Assembly (NCBI GenBank): GCA_035629335.1
Contig: DASPIB010000001.1
Location: forward strand, 984,170 to 1,048,169
Source of the DNA: Verrucomicrobiia bacterium
GTDB taxonomy: Bacteria > Patescibacteriota > Saccharimonadia > Saccharimonadales > Saccharimonadaceae
Reading direction: 5' to 3'
DNA length: 64,000 nucleotides
The position numbers were made by a program, and so were the translations under genes. Below the pieces are notes generated by a model. It ran no database searches, was not told the origin of the DNA, and saw only the letters and a list, made by a program, of their open reading frames with translations. Below, piece after piece: positions 49,827 through 58,564 of the stretch. How positions within the stretch are numbered: position 1 is the stretch's first letter; every line of letters starts with the position of its first letter.

Positions 49827-49992
49827 AGCTACCCCAGTTTCACGGCTCACTACCGATGCCTTAAGCTCGATTACTATATCATTCTTAAGACTTTGTGGCA
49901 AGCAGTGCAACTATATGCCATTGACTCAGCGAGCATAATGTTTTATTTTATACTTAAGGACGGTTAGATAAGGCCTCACCAAGGAGGAATGA

Positions 49993-50301
49993 TTGCAACT
50001 TTACCTCTGGCTTCTTATAGCCCAGCTTGCTCTGTGTAGCCTGGCAAGATTATACCCTCGCCATGCCGCATTCAGGACCCCCCTCCCCTACTGCGCCGCC
50101 CACCTTCCCCGTTGGCTGCCTTTCCGCCGCCTAATGAAATATGGAGTTCGAGCCGCCAGAAGCGTCCCGGGTGTCAGCACAAAACTCGAAAGTTCACTTT
50201 TAGGCGAAGTGCTCTCGGGTGCGTTGCCGGTACTACTTCTTACGCTACTGACAGTCGGCTTCACCCTGATTGCCGGCCTGCGCTTACTGCAAACGGCCTA
50301 A
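49993..50301 (+). CDS. Small two-helix membrane protein, cassette, TTG start
   Basis: The gene has 102 codons from TTG 49993, five bases after AAGGAGG; an ATG at 49989 gives only a short frame. One membrane helix is N-terminal (LYLWLLIAQLALCSLARL) and one C-terminal (LSGALPVLLLTLLTVGFTLIAG), with a basic, arginine- and proline-rich loop between. Family unknown. A TATACT lies about 40 bases upstream and a nested hairpin follows the stop. Confidence 0.5.
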   Translation: MQLYLWLLIAQLALCSLARLYPRHAAFRTPLPYCAAHLPRWLPFRRLMKYGVRAARSVPGVSTKLESSLLGEVLSGALPVLLLTLLTVGFTLIAGLRLLQTA

Positions 50302-50311
50302 CCGCCTTCCT

Positions 50312-50343
50312 GGTGGGTGTTCAAGCAACGCTTGGCACCCACC
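50312..50343 (+). terminator. Nested hairpin after the 49993 cassette
   Basis: GGTGGGTG/CACCCACC encloses AAGC/GCTT; no T-run beyond TTT. Confidence 0.65.
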
Positions 50344-50399
50344 TTTAAATTTGATCCGTATTACGGCACTCGCCGCTAGAATAAAACCGCGTTCTATTG

Positions 50400-50405
50400 T
50401 ATAAT
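50400..50405 (+). promoter_or_regulatory. -10 element of tsaD, leaderless start
   Basis: TATAAT, nine bases, then the ATG at 50415. Confidence 0.6.
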
Positions 50406-50414
50406 TTAGTGCAA

Positions 50415-51461
50415 ATGAGGATTCTTGGGATAGAAAGCAGTTGCGATGAAACAGCGGCGGCCATTGTTGATAATGGCCGAACGCTTATTAGTAATATCGT
50501 GCAAAGCCAAATCGATATTCACCGGGCGTTTGGGGGCGTCGTACCCGAGGTCGCCGCCCGCAGCCACATTGAAGTTATGCTGCCAGTCGTTGAAGCCGCC
50601 CTGCAGCAGGGAAACACCAGCTGGAACGATATTGACGCTATCGCCGTCACCCACGCTCCGGGCTTGGTTGGCAGCTTACTTATCGGCACCCTTACCGCTC
50701 GCACGCTCGCCCTTATTAAAAACAAGCCACTCTACCCTATCCATCACGTTGAAGGTCACGTGTACGCTAATTTTTTACTTGAAACCGCACCCGAATTCCC
50801 CATGTTAGCGCTAATTGTTAGTGGTGGCCATAGTCAGCTGGTGCTCTTTAAAGATCACGGTAATTACCAGCTGCTCGGCCAAACTCAAGACGATGCCGTT
50901 GGTGAAGCCTTCGATAAAGTGGCGAAGATAATCGGCCTCCCCTACCCTGGCGGACCAAGTATTGCCAAAGCTGCTCTTAAGGGCGACCCGCTTGCTTACG
51001 CTTTTCCAAAAGCCAAGCTCAAAAATACCTACGATTTTAGCTTCTCTGGCCTTAAAACAGCCGTTTTAAGGCGGGTGCAGGCCGAGGTTGGTGTTGGATA
51101 CGATTTTCCATCTTTCAAGCTTGCAGAGCGCTTAGACGAGCCCACACGCAATAATTTTGCCGCCAGCTTCCAACAAGTAGCAATTGAGACCTTAGTTGAT
51201 AAAGCCGAGCTAGCTTACAAACAATTTCAACCGAAATCGGTAGTCATTGCCGGTGGTGTTGCTGCCAACCAAGAGCTTCGCCGGCAGCTCAGCCAGCGCC
51301 TACCGCTCAGTGTCAATTATGCCGATCCGAACCTCTGCACCGATAACGCCGCCATGATCGCCACGCTCGCCTATTACTACGCCCAAAAACACTCCCCTAC
51401 TTCACCACACCAGCTCGAAGTCATCCCAAGCCTGTCGATGGCCCATACTGCCTGGGCCTAA
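50415..51461 (+). CDS. tsaD: tRNA N6-adenosine threonylcarbamoyltransferase
   Basis: TsaD transfers the threonylcarbamoyl group to A37 of ANN-decoding tRNAs, with TsaB and TsaE. Of 348 residues, GIESSCDETAAAIV opens the ASKHA fold, the metal site HVEGHVYAN lies near residue 110, followed by LIVSGGHSQLV, DDAVGEAFDKVAKIIGLPYPGG and the C-terminal VIAGGVAANQELR. I start it at ATG 50415 because a TATAAT ends nine bases before; the frame is open to 50397 within the promoter. Confidence 0.95.
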   Translation: MRILGIESSCDETAAAIVDNGRTLISNIVQSQIDIHRAFGGVVPEVAARSHIEVMLPVVEAALQQGNTSWNDIDAIAVTHAPGLVGSLLIGTLTARTLALIKNKPLYPIHHVEGHVYANFLLETAPEFPMLALIVSGGHSQLVLFKDHGNYQLLGQTQDDAVGEAFDKVAKIIGLPYPGGPSIAKAALKGDPLAYAFPKAKLKNTYDFSFSGLKTAVLRRVQAEVGVGYDFPSFKLAERLDEPTRNNFAASFQQVAIETLVDKAELAYKQFQPKSVVIAGGVAANQELRRQLSQRLPLSVNYADPNLCTDNAAMIATLAYYYAQKHSPTSPHQLEVIPSLSMAHTAWA

Positions 51462-51482
51462 AACTCCGCTGGGCTCTACTTC

Positions 51483-51512
51483 AAAAGCTCATACACGCTG
51501 GAATGGGCTTTT
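51483..51512 (+). terminator. tsaD terminator
   Basis: AAAAGCTCAT pairs with ATGGGCTTTT (one G-U), then CTAATTTC. Confidence 0.6.
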
Positions 51513-51578
51513 CTAATTTCGAGGATATCTTGCTTCAGATTCCTCCTATATTGCTTTTATCCCTCGGTCAGATAGTGC

Positions 51579-51664
51579 TATAATAGCCGCATAACACAAA
51601 CAGTGTGGAAACAAAACCCGTGGGAGAGGAAACACAATGCTTCACGTGAAGTATAGTGGTTTTT
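51579..51664 (+). promoter_or_regulatory. valS promoter and leader with terminator-like hairpin (possible attenuator or sRNA)
   Basis: TATAAT at 51579-51584 should start RNA near 51592. A hairpin at 51631-51661 (core CTTCACGTGAAG, extended by imperfect pairs to AAACAC/GTGGTTT) is followed by TTTTT, 50 bases before valS. It is either an attenuator or the end of a 70-base small RNA. No T-box signature is seen. A smaller CAC/GTG hairpin precedes it. Confidence 0.5.
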
Positions 51665-51713
51665 AATTGTTTTCATGCGAAAAGTAACACCTATAACTAG
51701 AAGAAAAGCACTG

Positions 51714-54260
51714 ATGAAATTACCAAAAACCTACGAGCCTCAACAATACGAGCCAGAAATTTACGCCCTGTGGGAGTCCGCTAATGCCTTCACACCCAAA
51801 GGGGAGGGTGAGCCGTACAGTATTATCATGCCGCCGCCAAATGCCAATGGGAATTTGCATATTGGCCACGCCTTAACTATTGCCCTTGAGGACATCTTGA
51901 CTCGTTTTCACCGAATGCAGGGAAGAGACGCAGTATATATTCCTGGCGCCGACCATGCAGGGTTTGAAACCTGGGTTGTCTACGAACGATTGCTTGAAAA
52001 ACAGGGGAAAAGCCGCTTCGATTACTCCCGTGACCAGCTCTATGGCCAAGTATGGGATTTTGTAAATGAACATCGTGGCGGTATGGAGCTCCAGGTACGA
52101 GCGCTTGGTGCCAGCGCCAGTTGGGAGCATCTGGTTTTCACACTTGATAAAAAGGTGATCGATACCGTTTACGGCACGTTTAAAAAACTGTGGGACGACG
52201 GCCTAATTTACAGAGGTGAACGAATTGTTAATTATTGCACCAAACACCAAACCAGCTTTGCTGACATCGAGGTTGAGCACGCAGTAGAAAAGGGGAAACT
52301 CTGGAAAATTGCCTACCCATTACTTGATAAAATAGGGGAGATTATCGTTGCTACTACACGCCCAGAAACCTTACTTGGCGACGTCGCGGTGGCAGTTCAC
52401 CCCGAGGATCCTCGCTACAAAGATTTAATCGGCACACGCGTACTCTTACCACTCACTAACCGCGAGATCCCAATAATTGCCGACTCAGCCATTGACCCTA
52501 ACTTCGGTACAGGTGCGGTTAAAATAACCCCTGCCCACGACCCAACCGACTTTGAAATAGGGGAGCGGCACTACCTAGAGCAGCGCCAGGTCATCGGCTA
52601 CGATGGCCTCATGACCGGTGATATTCCCGAGCAGTTCAATGGGTTAACGGTGCTTGAAGCACGTGAAAAGGTGCTCGATGCCCTTGAAGCGGCTGAGTTA
52701 AGAAGAGGGGAGATTGATCACGAGCGCAGCGTTGGCCACTGCTACAAGTGTGGCACGATTATTCAACCCCTGTTAAAAGATCAGTGGTTCCTTAAGGTTA
52801 CGCCGCTTGCCGCGCGGGCAAAAGAAGCGGTAGCCAACGGTGATATTGCTTTTATCCCCGAGAGCAAAGGCCAGGCACTGATGCAATATTACGAGAACAT
52901 CCGCGACTGGAACCTCAGCCGCCAAATTCCTTGGGGCATCCCGATTCCAGCCTTTCAGAACATTAACGACCCCGATGATTGGATCTTTGACCCACGAGTT
53001 TCCGAAGAAAAAATCATTGTTGACGGCAAAACTTACAAGCGTGAAGAAGATACTTTTGACACCTGGTTTAGTTCGGGCCAGTGGCCGTTCATCACCACCG
53101 ACTACCTCGAAAATGGTGAGTTAAGCCGTTTTTACCCAGCAGATATGCTCGAAACCGGCCATGACATCTTAAACTCGTGGATATCACGCATGATCATGCT
53201 CGGGCTGTACGTTACTGACAAAGTGCCCTTCAAAACGGTGTACCTGCATGGGTTAGTACTTGATGAGCACGGCCAAAAAATGAGCAAAAGCAAAGGCAAC
53301 GTCGTCAACCCGATGGAGATAATTTCCCAGTACGGTTCAGATGCCTTGCGTCTTGGTATCGTGAGCTCGCGAAGTGCTGGCCAAAACCAGGCCTTTTCGC
53401 CGGCCAAAGTTGTGGCCGCCCGTAACTTCTGCAATAAACTATGGAATATTGCGCGTTTCATTGAAGATAGGGTAGGGGACGACTATGTCAATCGTGGCCC
53501 AAAGGCTATGTCAATTGCCGACCATTGGGTTGTTCAGCAGCTCAATTCCGCAGCTACCACTATTGCTGACCACCTAAAACACCACCGGTTTGCCGAAGCC
53601 GCCGAGGTGGCTTATCACACGATCTGGGATGACGTGGCGGATTGGTATATTGAAGCTAGCAAGAAGCAAAACAACCCGAGTATACTGGCTTGGGTACTTG
53701 AAACCATGCTGCAATTAGCACATCCTTTTGTGCCGTTCGTTACAGAGACGATCTGGGAGACTTTGGCCTGGGAAAAGCAGCTGCTGATTAACGCTCCGTG
53801 GCCAACCCCAGCAGCCTACGACGAAATTGCGGCTGCAGCATTTACCCAACTACAAAAATTAGTCGCCGAAGCCCGATTTGTGGCCAAAGAACTACCCGGC
53901 GGCAAGCAAACCCTGCTATATGGTAACGACAGCTTGATCGCCGATAATGCCGATCTGATTATGCATCTTGCCCGATTAAAAGCGGTCATAAGAATTGACG
54001 CGCCTCGTGGCGTGCGCTTGGCTGTACCAAACCGCGAGGCTTGGCTCGACACTACCGAAGAAGTGCTGTACGAACACCAAACCAAACTCGAGCAACGACT
54101 GGCAGAAACTCGCCGGATGATCGCCGCCATGGAAGGCCGCCTCGCAAATGAAGGCTACGTCAAAAACGCCCCAGAAAGAATTGTCAACGAAACCCGCGAG
54201 CAGCTTGAAGAACAGCGGCGGTTTGCAGAGCGATTACAACAAGAGCTAGACGTGCTTTAA
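51714..54260 (+). CDS. valS: Valyl-tRNA synthetase
   Basis: ValRS charges tRNA-Val and edits threonine. The 848 residues carry HIGH in NGNLHIGHAL, the CP1 editing domain (TTRPETLLGDVAVAVHPED and GTGAVKITPAHDPTDFEIG), KMSKS in GQKMSKSKGNVV, the anticodon-binding helical domain, and a C-terminal coiled coil (EQRLAETRRMIAAMEGRL). I start at ATG 51714 since MKLPKTYEPQQYEPEIY matches the family N-terminus; an upstream in-frame ATG at 51675 has no ribosome site. Confidence 0.96.
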   Translation: MKLPKTYEPQQYEPEIYALWESANAFTPKGEGEPYSIIMPPPNANGNLHIGHALTIALEDILTRFHRMQGRDAVYIPGADHAGFETWVVYERLLEKQGKSRFDYSRDQLYGQVWDFVNEHRGGMELQVRALGASASWEHLVFTLDKKVIDTVYGTFKKLWDDGLIYRGERIVNYCTKHQTSFADIEVEHAVEKGKLWKIAYPLLDKIGEIIVATTRPETLLGDVAVAVHPEDPRYKDLIGTRVLLPLTNREIPIIADSAIDPNFGTGAVKITPAHDPTDFEIGERHYLEQRQVIGYDGLMTGDIPEQFNGLTVLEAREKVLDALEAAELRRGEIDHERSVGHCYKCGTIIQPLLKDQWFLKVTPLAARAKEAVANGDIAFIPESKGQALMQYYENIRDWNLSRQIPWGIPIPAFQNINDPDDWIFDPRVSEEKIIVDGKTYKREEDTFDTWFSSGQWPFITTDYLENGELSRFYPADMLETGHDILNSWISRMIMLGLYVTDKVPFKTVYLHGLVLDEHGQKMSKSKGNVVNPMEIISQYGSDALRLGIVSSRSAGQNQAFSPAKVVAARNFCNKLWNIARFIEDRVGDDYVNRGPKAMSIADHWVVQQLNSAATTIADHLKHHRFAEAAEVAYHTIWDDVADWYIEASKKQNNPSILAWVLETMLQLAHPFVPFVTETIWETLAWEKQLLINAPWPTPAAYDEIAAAAFTQLQKLVAEARFVAKELPGGKQTLLYGNDSLIADNADLIMHLARLKAVIRIDAPRGVRLAVPNREAWLDTTEEVLYEHQTKLEQRLAETRRMIAAMEGRLANEGYVKNAPERIVNETREQLEEQRRFAERLQQELDVL

Positions 54261-54638
54261 GGCGTGTCGGGCAAAAAGCTGGAGTAAATGCGTCAACCGA
54301 CGAGTATGCCTGGTCGAAACAAGCTGTTTTTTAAGCGGTGGCTTTACTCGTTTCAATGATCGCACATCGGCTTGTGGCGCCTGGTCGCTGACCTGTTTTA
54401 CCATGCTTTTAAGATTCTGTTTTTCTATATGGTTATGGAGTTCAGCGTGCACTTTCGCGTGCGATTGCGTTTGAGAAGTTTCGTCAGTAATGTGTTTACT
54501 TAAGTTATCAGCCTGGAATCGTTCAATGTTTGTAGCGTGCATTACAACATCCTTCGAATGAGCACCGCTAGCGATGACTCCTAGTCCGAGAATAATACTT
54601 AGCGTGGCAGTGAGGTACGAGATAAAGCTTTTTTGCAT
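54246..54638 (-). CDS. Small secreted histidine- and lysine-rich protein
   Basis: The 130-residue protein begins with a signal peptide or anchor (SYLTATLSIILGLGVIASGAHS, residues 7-28). The mature part is rich in histidine, lysine and glutamine (SHAKVHAELHNHIEKQNLKSMVKQ), ending in a basic helix with RHTRRLTHLLQLFARHALKHV. Family unknown; metal or nucleic-acid binding is conceivable. Its end overlaps the valS end by 15 bases. The promoter is near-consensus, but there is no clear Shine-Dalgarno. Confidence 0.55.
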   Translation of the reverse strand: MQKSFISYLTATLSIILGLGVIASGAHSKDVVMHATNIERFQADNLSKHITDETSQTQSHAKVHAELHNHIEKQNLKSMVKQVSDQAPQADVRSLKRVKPPLKKQLVSTRHTRRLTHLLQLFARHALKHV

Positions 54639-54665
54639 ATTTTTGTTTTGTTTGGTAATAGATAA

Positions 54666-54694
54666 ACATTAGCACAAATAGTTAGAAATGTCAA
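54666..54694 (-). promoter_or_regulatory. Promoter of the 54246 gene
   Basis: TTGACA (54689-54694), a 17-bp spacer and TAATGT (54666-54671) on the minus strand. Confidence 0.65.
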
Positions 54695-54778
54695 TTAGGT
54701 GTTCTCGTGGGAGAGGTTCTTGCCTAAAAAGCGATTGGGGTCATGAGCATACCCCCAGTACTATCTTGGACATAAAAC

Positions 54779-54813
54779 GTGGCTTGATATCCATCTTCTG
54801 AATATCAAGCCAC
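54779..54813 (-). terminator. Hairpin after the 54833 cassette
   Basis: GTGGCTTGATAT pairs perfectly with its 12-base complement around an 11-base loop; no T-run. Confidence 0.65.
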
Positions 54814-54832
54814 TTAAGTGCCCTCATTGCCA

Positions 54833-55174
54833 TCAAGGCCGCTGCAACTGTCGGGCATATGGCACCGGGCAAACCCTGGCCTTTGCAGCCGCGAGCACGT
54901 CGCTTGCCGGCAACAAGCAGGCCAGCAACCAGCACACCTGCATGGGCGTCACTCGCAGCTTGAACACATCGTCCAAGTCGGCCTTCCCGAAAGCTCGTAC
55001 CACCGCCATCACCGCATCCTCACTGCTATACTGCTTCTTTTTCTGCCGGAGTAGGGCAGTGTGAGCGGCTTCCCACATTTCTGCAGGCAGCGCGCTAAAC
55101 GCATGATTCTCCGTAAGCCACATAAGGCCATTCTTGATCTCATCGTCAGAAAGACGCTGCACTTTGCTCTTCAT
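54833..55174 (-). CDS. Cassette protein, 113 residues, helical, unknown
   Basis: GGAGGG precedes the ATG by five bases. The protein is helical and tryptophan-containing (LSDDEIKNGLMWLTENHAFSALPAEMWEAAHTALLRQKKKQ, then AVMAVVRAFGKADLDDVFKLRV), with a more hydrophobic end carrying two cysteines (CWLLACLLPASDVLAAAKARVC). Family unknown. A perfect hairpin follows the stop. Confidence 0.55.
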   Translation of the reverse strand: MKSKVQRLSDDEIKNGLMWLTENHAFSALPAEMWEAAHTALLRQKKKQYSSEDAVMAVVRAFGKADLDDVFKLRVTPMQVCWLLACLLPASDVLAAAKARVCPVPYARQLQRP

Positions 55175-55322
55175 CTAGCCCTCCAGAAACTAGAGACGAA
55201 TCAAGCTGCATCATTTTTGAACGTTTAGGCGGCGTGTGTCAACCCAAATTGATGCAATGAGACCCCCCAGTTTACCGCGGCTCAAATAGCTGCAAAGCAT
55301 CATCCAGTGCTTTCGATTTGGC

Positions 55323-55781
55323 CTACTGATGATGATAAGCCTGATTCTTCAATATACTCTGCGCTCGGTACAACTGCTCGACCAATAGCAGCCGAACAAT
55401 TTGATGCGGAAACACCAGCTTCGAAAGCGCCCAGGTAAAATCGGCTCGCTGGCGCACGGCATCGGATACGCCGTAAGCGCCACCAATAATAAACACTATT
55501 GGCTGGCCACGTAAAAGATAGACCTCAAGCTGCCGGGCTAGGGCAGGGGAGTCAAGCTGCTGCCCACGTTCATCCAGCAAAATAACAATTGCTTTAGGCG
55601 CCAAGCGGCGGACTATTCGCTCAGACTCTTCCTCAACCGCCCTGGTGGCCGCGTGAGACGAAGGCGGTATCAGTGACCACTTTAGGGTGAAAGGCTTCTG
55701 CAGGCGCTTCTCGTAGCGAAAAATGGCATCCTTAAATACACTATCGTGCGGTTTTCCCACCGAAATAATTTCTATGGCCAT
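55323..55781 (-). CDS. rlmH: 23S rRNA pseudouridine-1915 N3-methyltransferase
   Basis: RlmH methylates pseudouridine 1915 in helix 69 of 23S rRNA. The 152-residue SPOUT protein shows ILLDERGQQLDSPALARQLE, the SAM-knot segment FIIGGAYGVSDAV, and the end LVFPHQIVRLLLVEQLYRAQSILKNQAYHH. It directly follows the HIT gene, and the two are co-transcribed with the upstream tRNA-Ser. Confidence 0.94.
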   Translation of the reverse strand: MAIEIISVGKPHDSVFKDAIFRYEKRLQKPFTLKWSLIPPSSHAATRAVEEESERIVRRLAPKAIVILLDERGQQLDSPALARQLEVYLLRGQPIVFIIGGAYGVSDAVRQRADFTWALSKLVFPHQIVRLLLVEQLYRAQSILKNQAYHHQ

Positions 55782-56174
55782 TTAACTGAGTCGTAATTTT
55801 TCTGCCAGCTGCTGGTACTGCTCGGTTGTCAGCTGCGGCGAGTGCTCGTCTTTGTCAAAACTTTCACCAGCGTCAAAGGGGATAAGATGCACATGGGTGT
55901 GCGGGACATCAATGCCCTTAACCATAATGCCCACCCGTTCTTTGTCCATGGTTGCGCGGAGTTTAGCGGCGACTTTTTTGACTGTTTTCCAGAGGGCGAG
56001 GTAGTCTTCGTCGGGCAAATCGATGTATTGGTCGATTTGTTTTTTTGAGATCACCAGCGTATGGCCTAAGCGAACGGGGTTGTTATCGAGAAAAACCAAG
56101 GTGTGATCGTCTTCGTACAGTTTGTGAACCGGGATTTCGCCCTTAATAATTTTCGTAAAGATAGATTCTTGCAT
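55782..56174 (-). CDS. HIT family hydrolase
   Basis: A 130-residue histidine-triad nucleotide hydrolase of the Hint type: TKIIKGEIPVHKLYEDDHTLVFLD, LGHTLVISKKQ and the triad HTHVHLIPF near residue 97. It probably cleaves nucleoside phosphoramidates or Ap4A-like molecules. I start at ATG 56174, five bases after GGAGG; a longer frame would run through the tRNA. The ribosome site begins at the base after the tRNA 3' CCA. Confidence 0.92.
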   Translation of the reverse strand: MQESIFTKIIKGEIPVHKLYEDDHTLVFLDNNPVRLGHTLVISKKQIDQYIDLPDEDYLALWKTVKKVAAKLRATMDKERVGIMVKGIDVPHTHVHLIPFDAGESFDKDEHSPQLTTEQYQQLAEKLRLS

Positions 56175-56186
56175 ATAATTCCTCCA

Positions 56187-56276
<90 letters not shown>

Positions 56277-56363
56277 ATTGCTTTTTACGATAGCACATTT
56301 TGTGCGTTTCTTCGAGAGAAATCGGCAATGGCGCGCTCCATTTCGCTATCACCTAAAAACCGC

Positions 56364-56369
56364 TACAAT
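56364..56369 (+). promoter_or_regulatory. -10 element of the 56376 gene, leaderless start
   Basis: TACAAT, six bases (AGGAGT), then ATG. The GGAG would be removed if transcription starts at the usual distance. Confidence 0.5.
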
Positions 56370-56375
56370 AGGAGT

Positions 56376-57365
56376 ATGAAACAACCTCTCTCCTTCCCGA
56401 GTCGTTTGCTTATGGGCCTCTGCGCTATGAGCCTTGGCATTTTTGTGACACTTATCACTGTGCAGCTGACAGTGTTGCAGCGTGAAAATGTGAAAACTTG
56501 GCTTGAAAAAGGCAATGCCTACCAAAACATCACCGATTCCACAATCGGCATACGCCAAGATATCCATACGCGATTTGGCGCGCTTAACCCAGGGTTACTG
56601 CAGCCGGTTGATGAAGCCCTTGATAAAACCTTTTCAACCCAAAACACTCAAAAGCAAACCGAGCAGGCGATTGATGCCGCCTACGACTGGCTAGAAGGTA
56701 AAACAACCACGCCGCCAGCTACTGCCACGCTTGACGTTCAACAACAGGCATTTATCCGCCAACTGGTTCCTGAGCTGCAGTCGCAATTGGCGCAGCTACC
56801 TAATTGCCCAAGCGGTACCGGCTTGCCAATTAATTTTAATAATCTCCAGTGCCGTCCTATCGGCCCAACCGACCAACAATTGGCCGAAGAAATTGCCACT
56901 AAAAACGTGGAATTGAGCGATGCATTTCATAGCCCATCGGCTGTTTCAATTGATACTGCGCTGATGGTCAATCGGGTTCCAGCGCTGGTGCAGGCGCTGC
57001 CGACGGTAGCTGGCGGTGCGCTATTGGTTGCAGTGCTCTCGGGAATTGGCGTAGTGTTCTTAAGTCGCGAAAGACATCTGGCGCTCCGAAAACTCGCTGT
57101 TCGAATCGGTGTGAGTATGCTTGTAACAGCACTGTTTGGTGCCGCCTTGCTACTAGTTGGTACTTTTCTTGATTTTGGCTTCTTGTTTGTTGGTTTACCG
57201 GCAACAACCACCGCCTTTTTTGCCCCGCTCACCGAGCAAGCCTTGCCCGCGATCGGCACGCAATTGCTTGTGCTGAGTGGTAGTTTGATTGTGGTGGCGC
57301 TGCTACTTTATGGCGGCTCGCGGTTGTGGCAGCGGGCTTTGGGTTTTAGCGACGCTACGTTTTAG
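56376..57365 (+). CDS. Membrane protein with four helices and large outer domain, unknown
   Basis: The gene has 329 codons from ATG 56376. One N-terminal helix (residues 9-33) is followed by a 170-residue, glutamine- and threonine-rich outer domain with a cysteine pair (NCPSG, QCRPI), then three C-terminal helices (about 210-230, 248-275 and 300-322). Family unknown; the layout resembles integral membrane proteins of CPR cell envelopes. It diverges from the tRNA-Ser(CGA)-HIT-rlmH unit. Confidence 0.65.
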   Translation: MKQPLSFPSRLLMGLCAMSLGIFVTLITVQLTVLQRENVKTWLEKGNAYQNITDSTIGIRQDIHTRFGALNPGLLQPVDEALDKTFSTQNTQKQTEQAIDAAYDWLEGKTTTPPATATLDVQQQAFIRQLVPELQSQLAQLPNCPSGTGLPINFNNLQCRPIGPTDQQLAEEIATKNVELSDAFHSPSAVSIDTALMVNRVPALVQALPTVAGGALLVAVLSGIGVVFLSRERHLALRKLAVRIGVSMLVTALFGAALLLVGTFLDFGFLFVGLPATTTAFFAPLTEQALPAIGTQLLVLSGSLIVVALLLYGGSRLWQRALGFSDATF

Positions 57366-57436
57366 TTCTTTACGAATACGGCACGCTTGTAGTACAGTGG
57401 AAGCGTCTTGTTCGCACGCGAAGAAGGGAGCAGGCT

Positions 57437-57544
57437 ATGCTTGCACACCACGACAAACCTGAAGGCCCGAGTCGGGATGAGATCATCGAGGCCGATGAAG
57501 GCCGGGGTGACGATCCGGATGGTCGTGATGCCCCCATCGACTAG
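57437..57544 (+). CDS. Acidic 35-residue micropeptide in an insulated cassette
   Basis: A short frame from ATG 57437, with GAAGGGAG seven bases upstream, encodes a hydrophilic, strongly acidic peptide (MLAHHDKPEGPSRDEIIEAD, ending GRDAPID). A TACAGT -10-like hexamer lies about 50 bases upstream, and a 13- to 15-bp terminator begins 14 bases after the TAG. The clean signals on both sides argue that this is a true gene. Function unknown; it may be an antitoxin-like or ubiquitin-like tag, but nothing shows this. Confidence 0.5.
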   Translation: MLAHHDKPEGPSRDEIIEADEGRGDDPDGRDAPID

Positions 57545-57558
57545 GGTCACGGCTTAAA

Positions 57559-57595
57559 GCGGGGAGGCTTTGCTATTCTTTGGCAAAGCCCCCGC
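57559..57595 (+). terminator. Terminator after the micropeptide gene
   Basis: GCGGGGAGGCTTTGC pairs with GCAAAGCCCCCGC (one bulge); AATTTTTATT follows. Confidence 0.8.
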
Positions 57596-57603
57596 AATTT
57601 TTA

Positions 57604-57632
57604 TTGACATTTTATATTAAAAGTTTTAATAT
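57604..57632 (+). promoter_or_regulatory. Promoter of the adhesin-like cassette
   Basis: TTGACA (57604-57609), a 17-bp spacer and TAATAT (57627-57632). Confidence 0.75.
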
Positions 57633-57668
57633 ATATTTTAAGTTCAGAGATGGTTCTCGAACCTTAAC

Positions 57669-57682
57669 AGCAGAAGATAGGA
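57669..57682. repeat. 14-bp inverted repeat, left copy
   Basis: AGCAGAAGATAGGA includes the ribosome site of the adhesin-like gene. An inverted copy lies at 58627-58640, inside the 29-codon frame on the other strand. Confidence 0.6.
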
Positions 57683-57688
57683 AGACAC

Positions 57689-58564
57689 ATGCACCGGTTG
57701 CTTGCTGATCTGCTCAAGACGGCCTCGGAGCTGGCGAACTGCGCACTACCTGCAGCGCCGCTCATCAACCGACCCCTCAGCAGCGGTCTCGACGATGTCA
57801 CCGAAATCAAGATCGAAGAGATGCTCGGCCAGATCGCCATCATCGTGGACGACAAAGCCACTCATGCATACCTACATGGTTACGGTGATGAGGAGCTCCT
57901 CAAGAGTCTCACGTTCGAAGCTCGAGGCGAAACGCTGTCGATCAAGGGCAGCTTCGGTCTGCTCAACGACAGCATTTCGCTATCAAGCCGTCGTTTCAAA
58001 ACTCTTCACTTTGCTGGTAGTGGGGTCGTCGTCGGCTGCAGCACAACCACTTCGGGTAGGACATTCGCCTCTTCGGATGAAGACTTGTTTGTCGATGGTC
58101 GACAGATCGATCTGAGCCGCCCGATCACACTTGCGGTGGTCGTGCCGCCGCACATGGCGGCGTCTATCTGTAACACCATTGGTGCAATCGGCGTCCATGG
58201 AACGCTTGGCGGAAAGCTGAAAGTGAAGGGCTTCGGCCCGGCGAGCATTGTGGCTCAACACATTAGTTCGCTTACTTGCGACTTGTCGTGCGACTCCTGG
58301 GCCATGATTGACACGGCCAGTGGCAAGCTTAAGCTCGATCTGTCGAGTGGCGCTAACGTCGCAGTCACTGAAGGTTTTACCACCACTGTAAAGGCGGATC
58401 TTAGCAGCAACAGCCAGTTCGTTCATGGCGGCGTAATCACGGGCAATGCCAACCTCGACGTTTCAAGTGGCGCCGAGGTCGTTCTTGCAAGCGTGCTAGG
58501 CAAGGTTAAGCGCGATATCCACAACGGTTCGGTAACTGTAAACGGCGTGCAGTATACCAGCTAG
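57689..58564 (+). CDS. Adhesin-head-like protein (GIN/DUF2807-type beta-helix)
   Basis: The 291-residue protein has an N-terminal helix, then from about residue 95 regular beta-strand repeats of the GIN type: LHFAGSGVVVGCS, KLKLDLSSGANVAVTEGF, VKADLSSNSQFVHGG, ANLDVSSGAEVVLASVLGKVKRDIHNGSVTVNG. GIN domains form beta-helices in putative autotransporter-like adhesins. No signal peptide is visible, so export is uncertain. AGGAAG precedes the ATG. A strong promoter lies upstream, and a 14-bp inverted repeat flanks the gene. Confidence 0.65.
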   Translation: MHRLLADLLKTASELANCALPAAPLINRPLSSGLDDVTEIKIEEMLGQIAIIVDDKATHAYLHGYGDEELLKSLTFEARGETLSIKGSFGLLNDSISLSSRRFKTLHFAGSGVVVGCSTTTSGRTFASSDEDLFVDGRQIDLSRPITLAVVVPPHMAASICNTIGAIGVHGTLGGKLKVKGFGPASIVAQHISSLTCDLSCDSWAMIDTASGKLKLDLSSGANVAVTEGFTTTVKADLSSNSQFVHGGVITGNANLDVSSGAEVVLASVLGKVKRDIHNGSVTVNGVQYTS

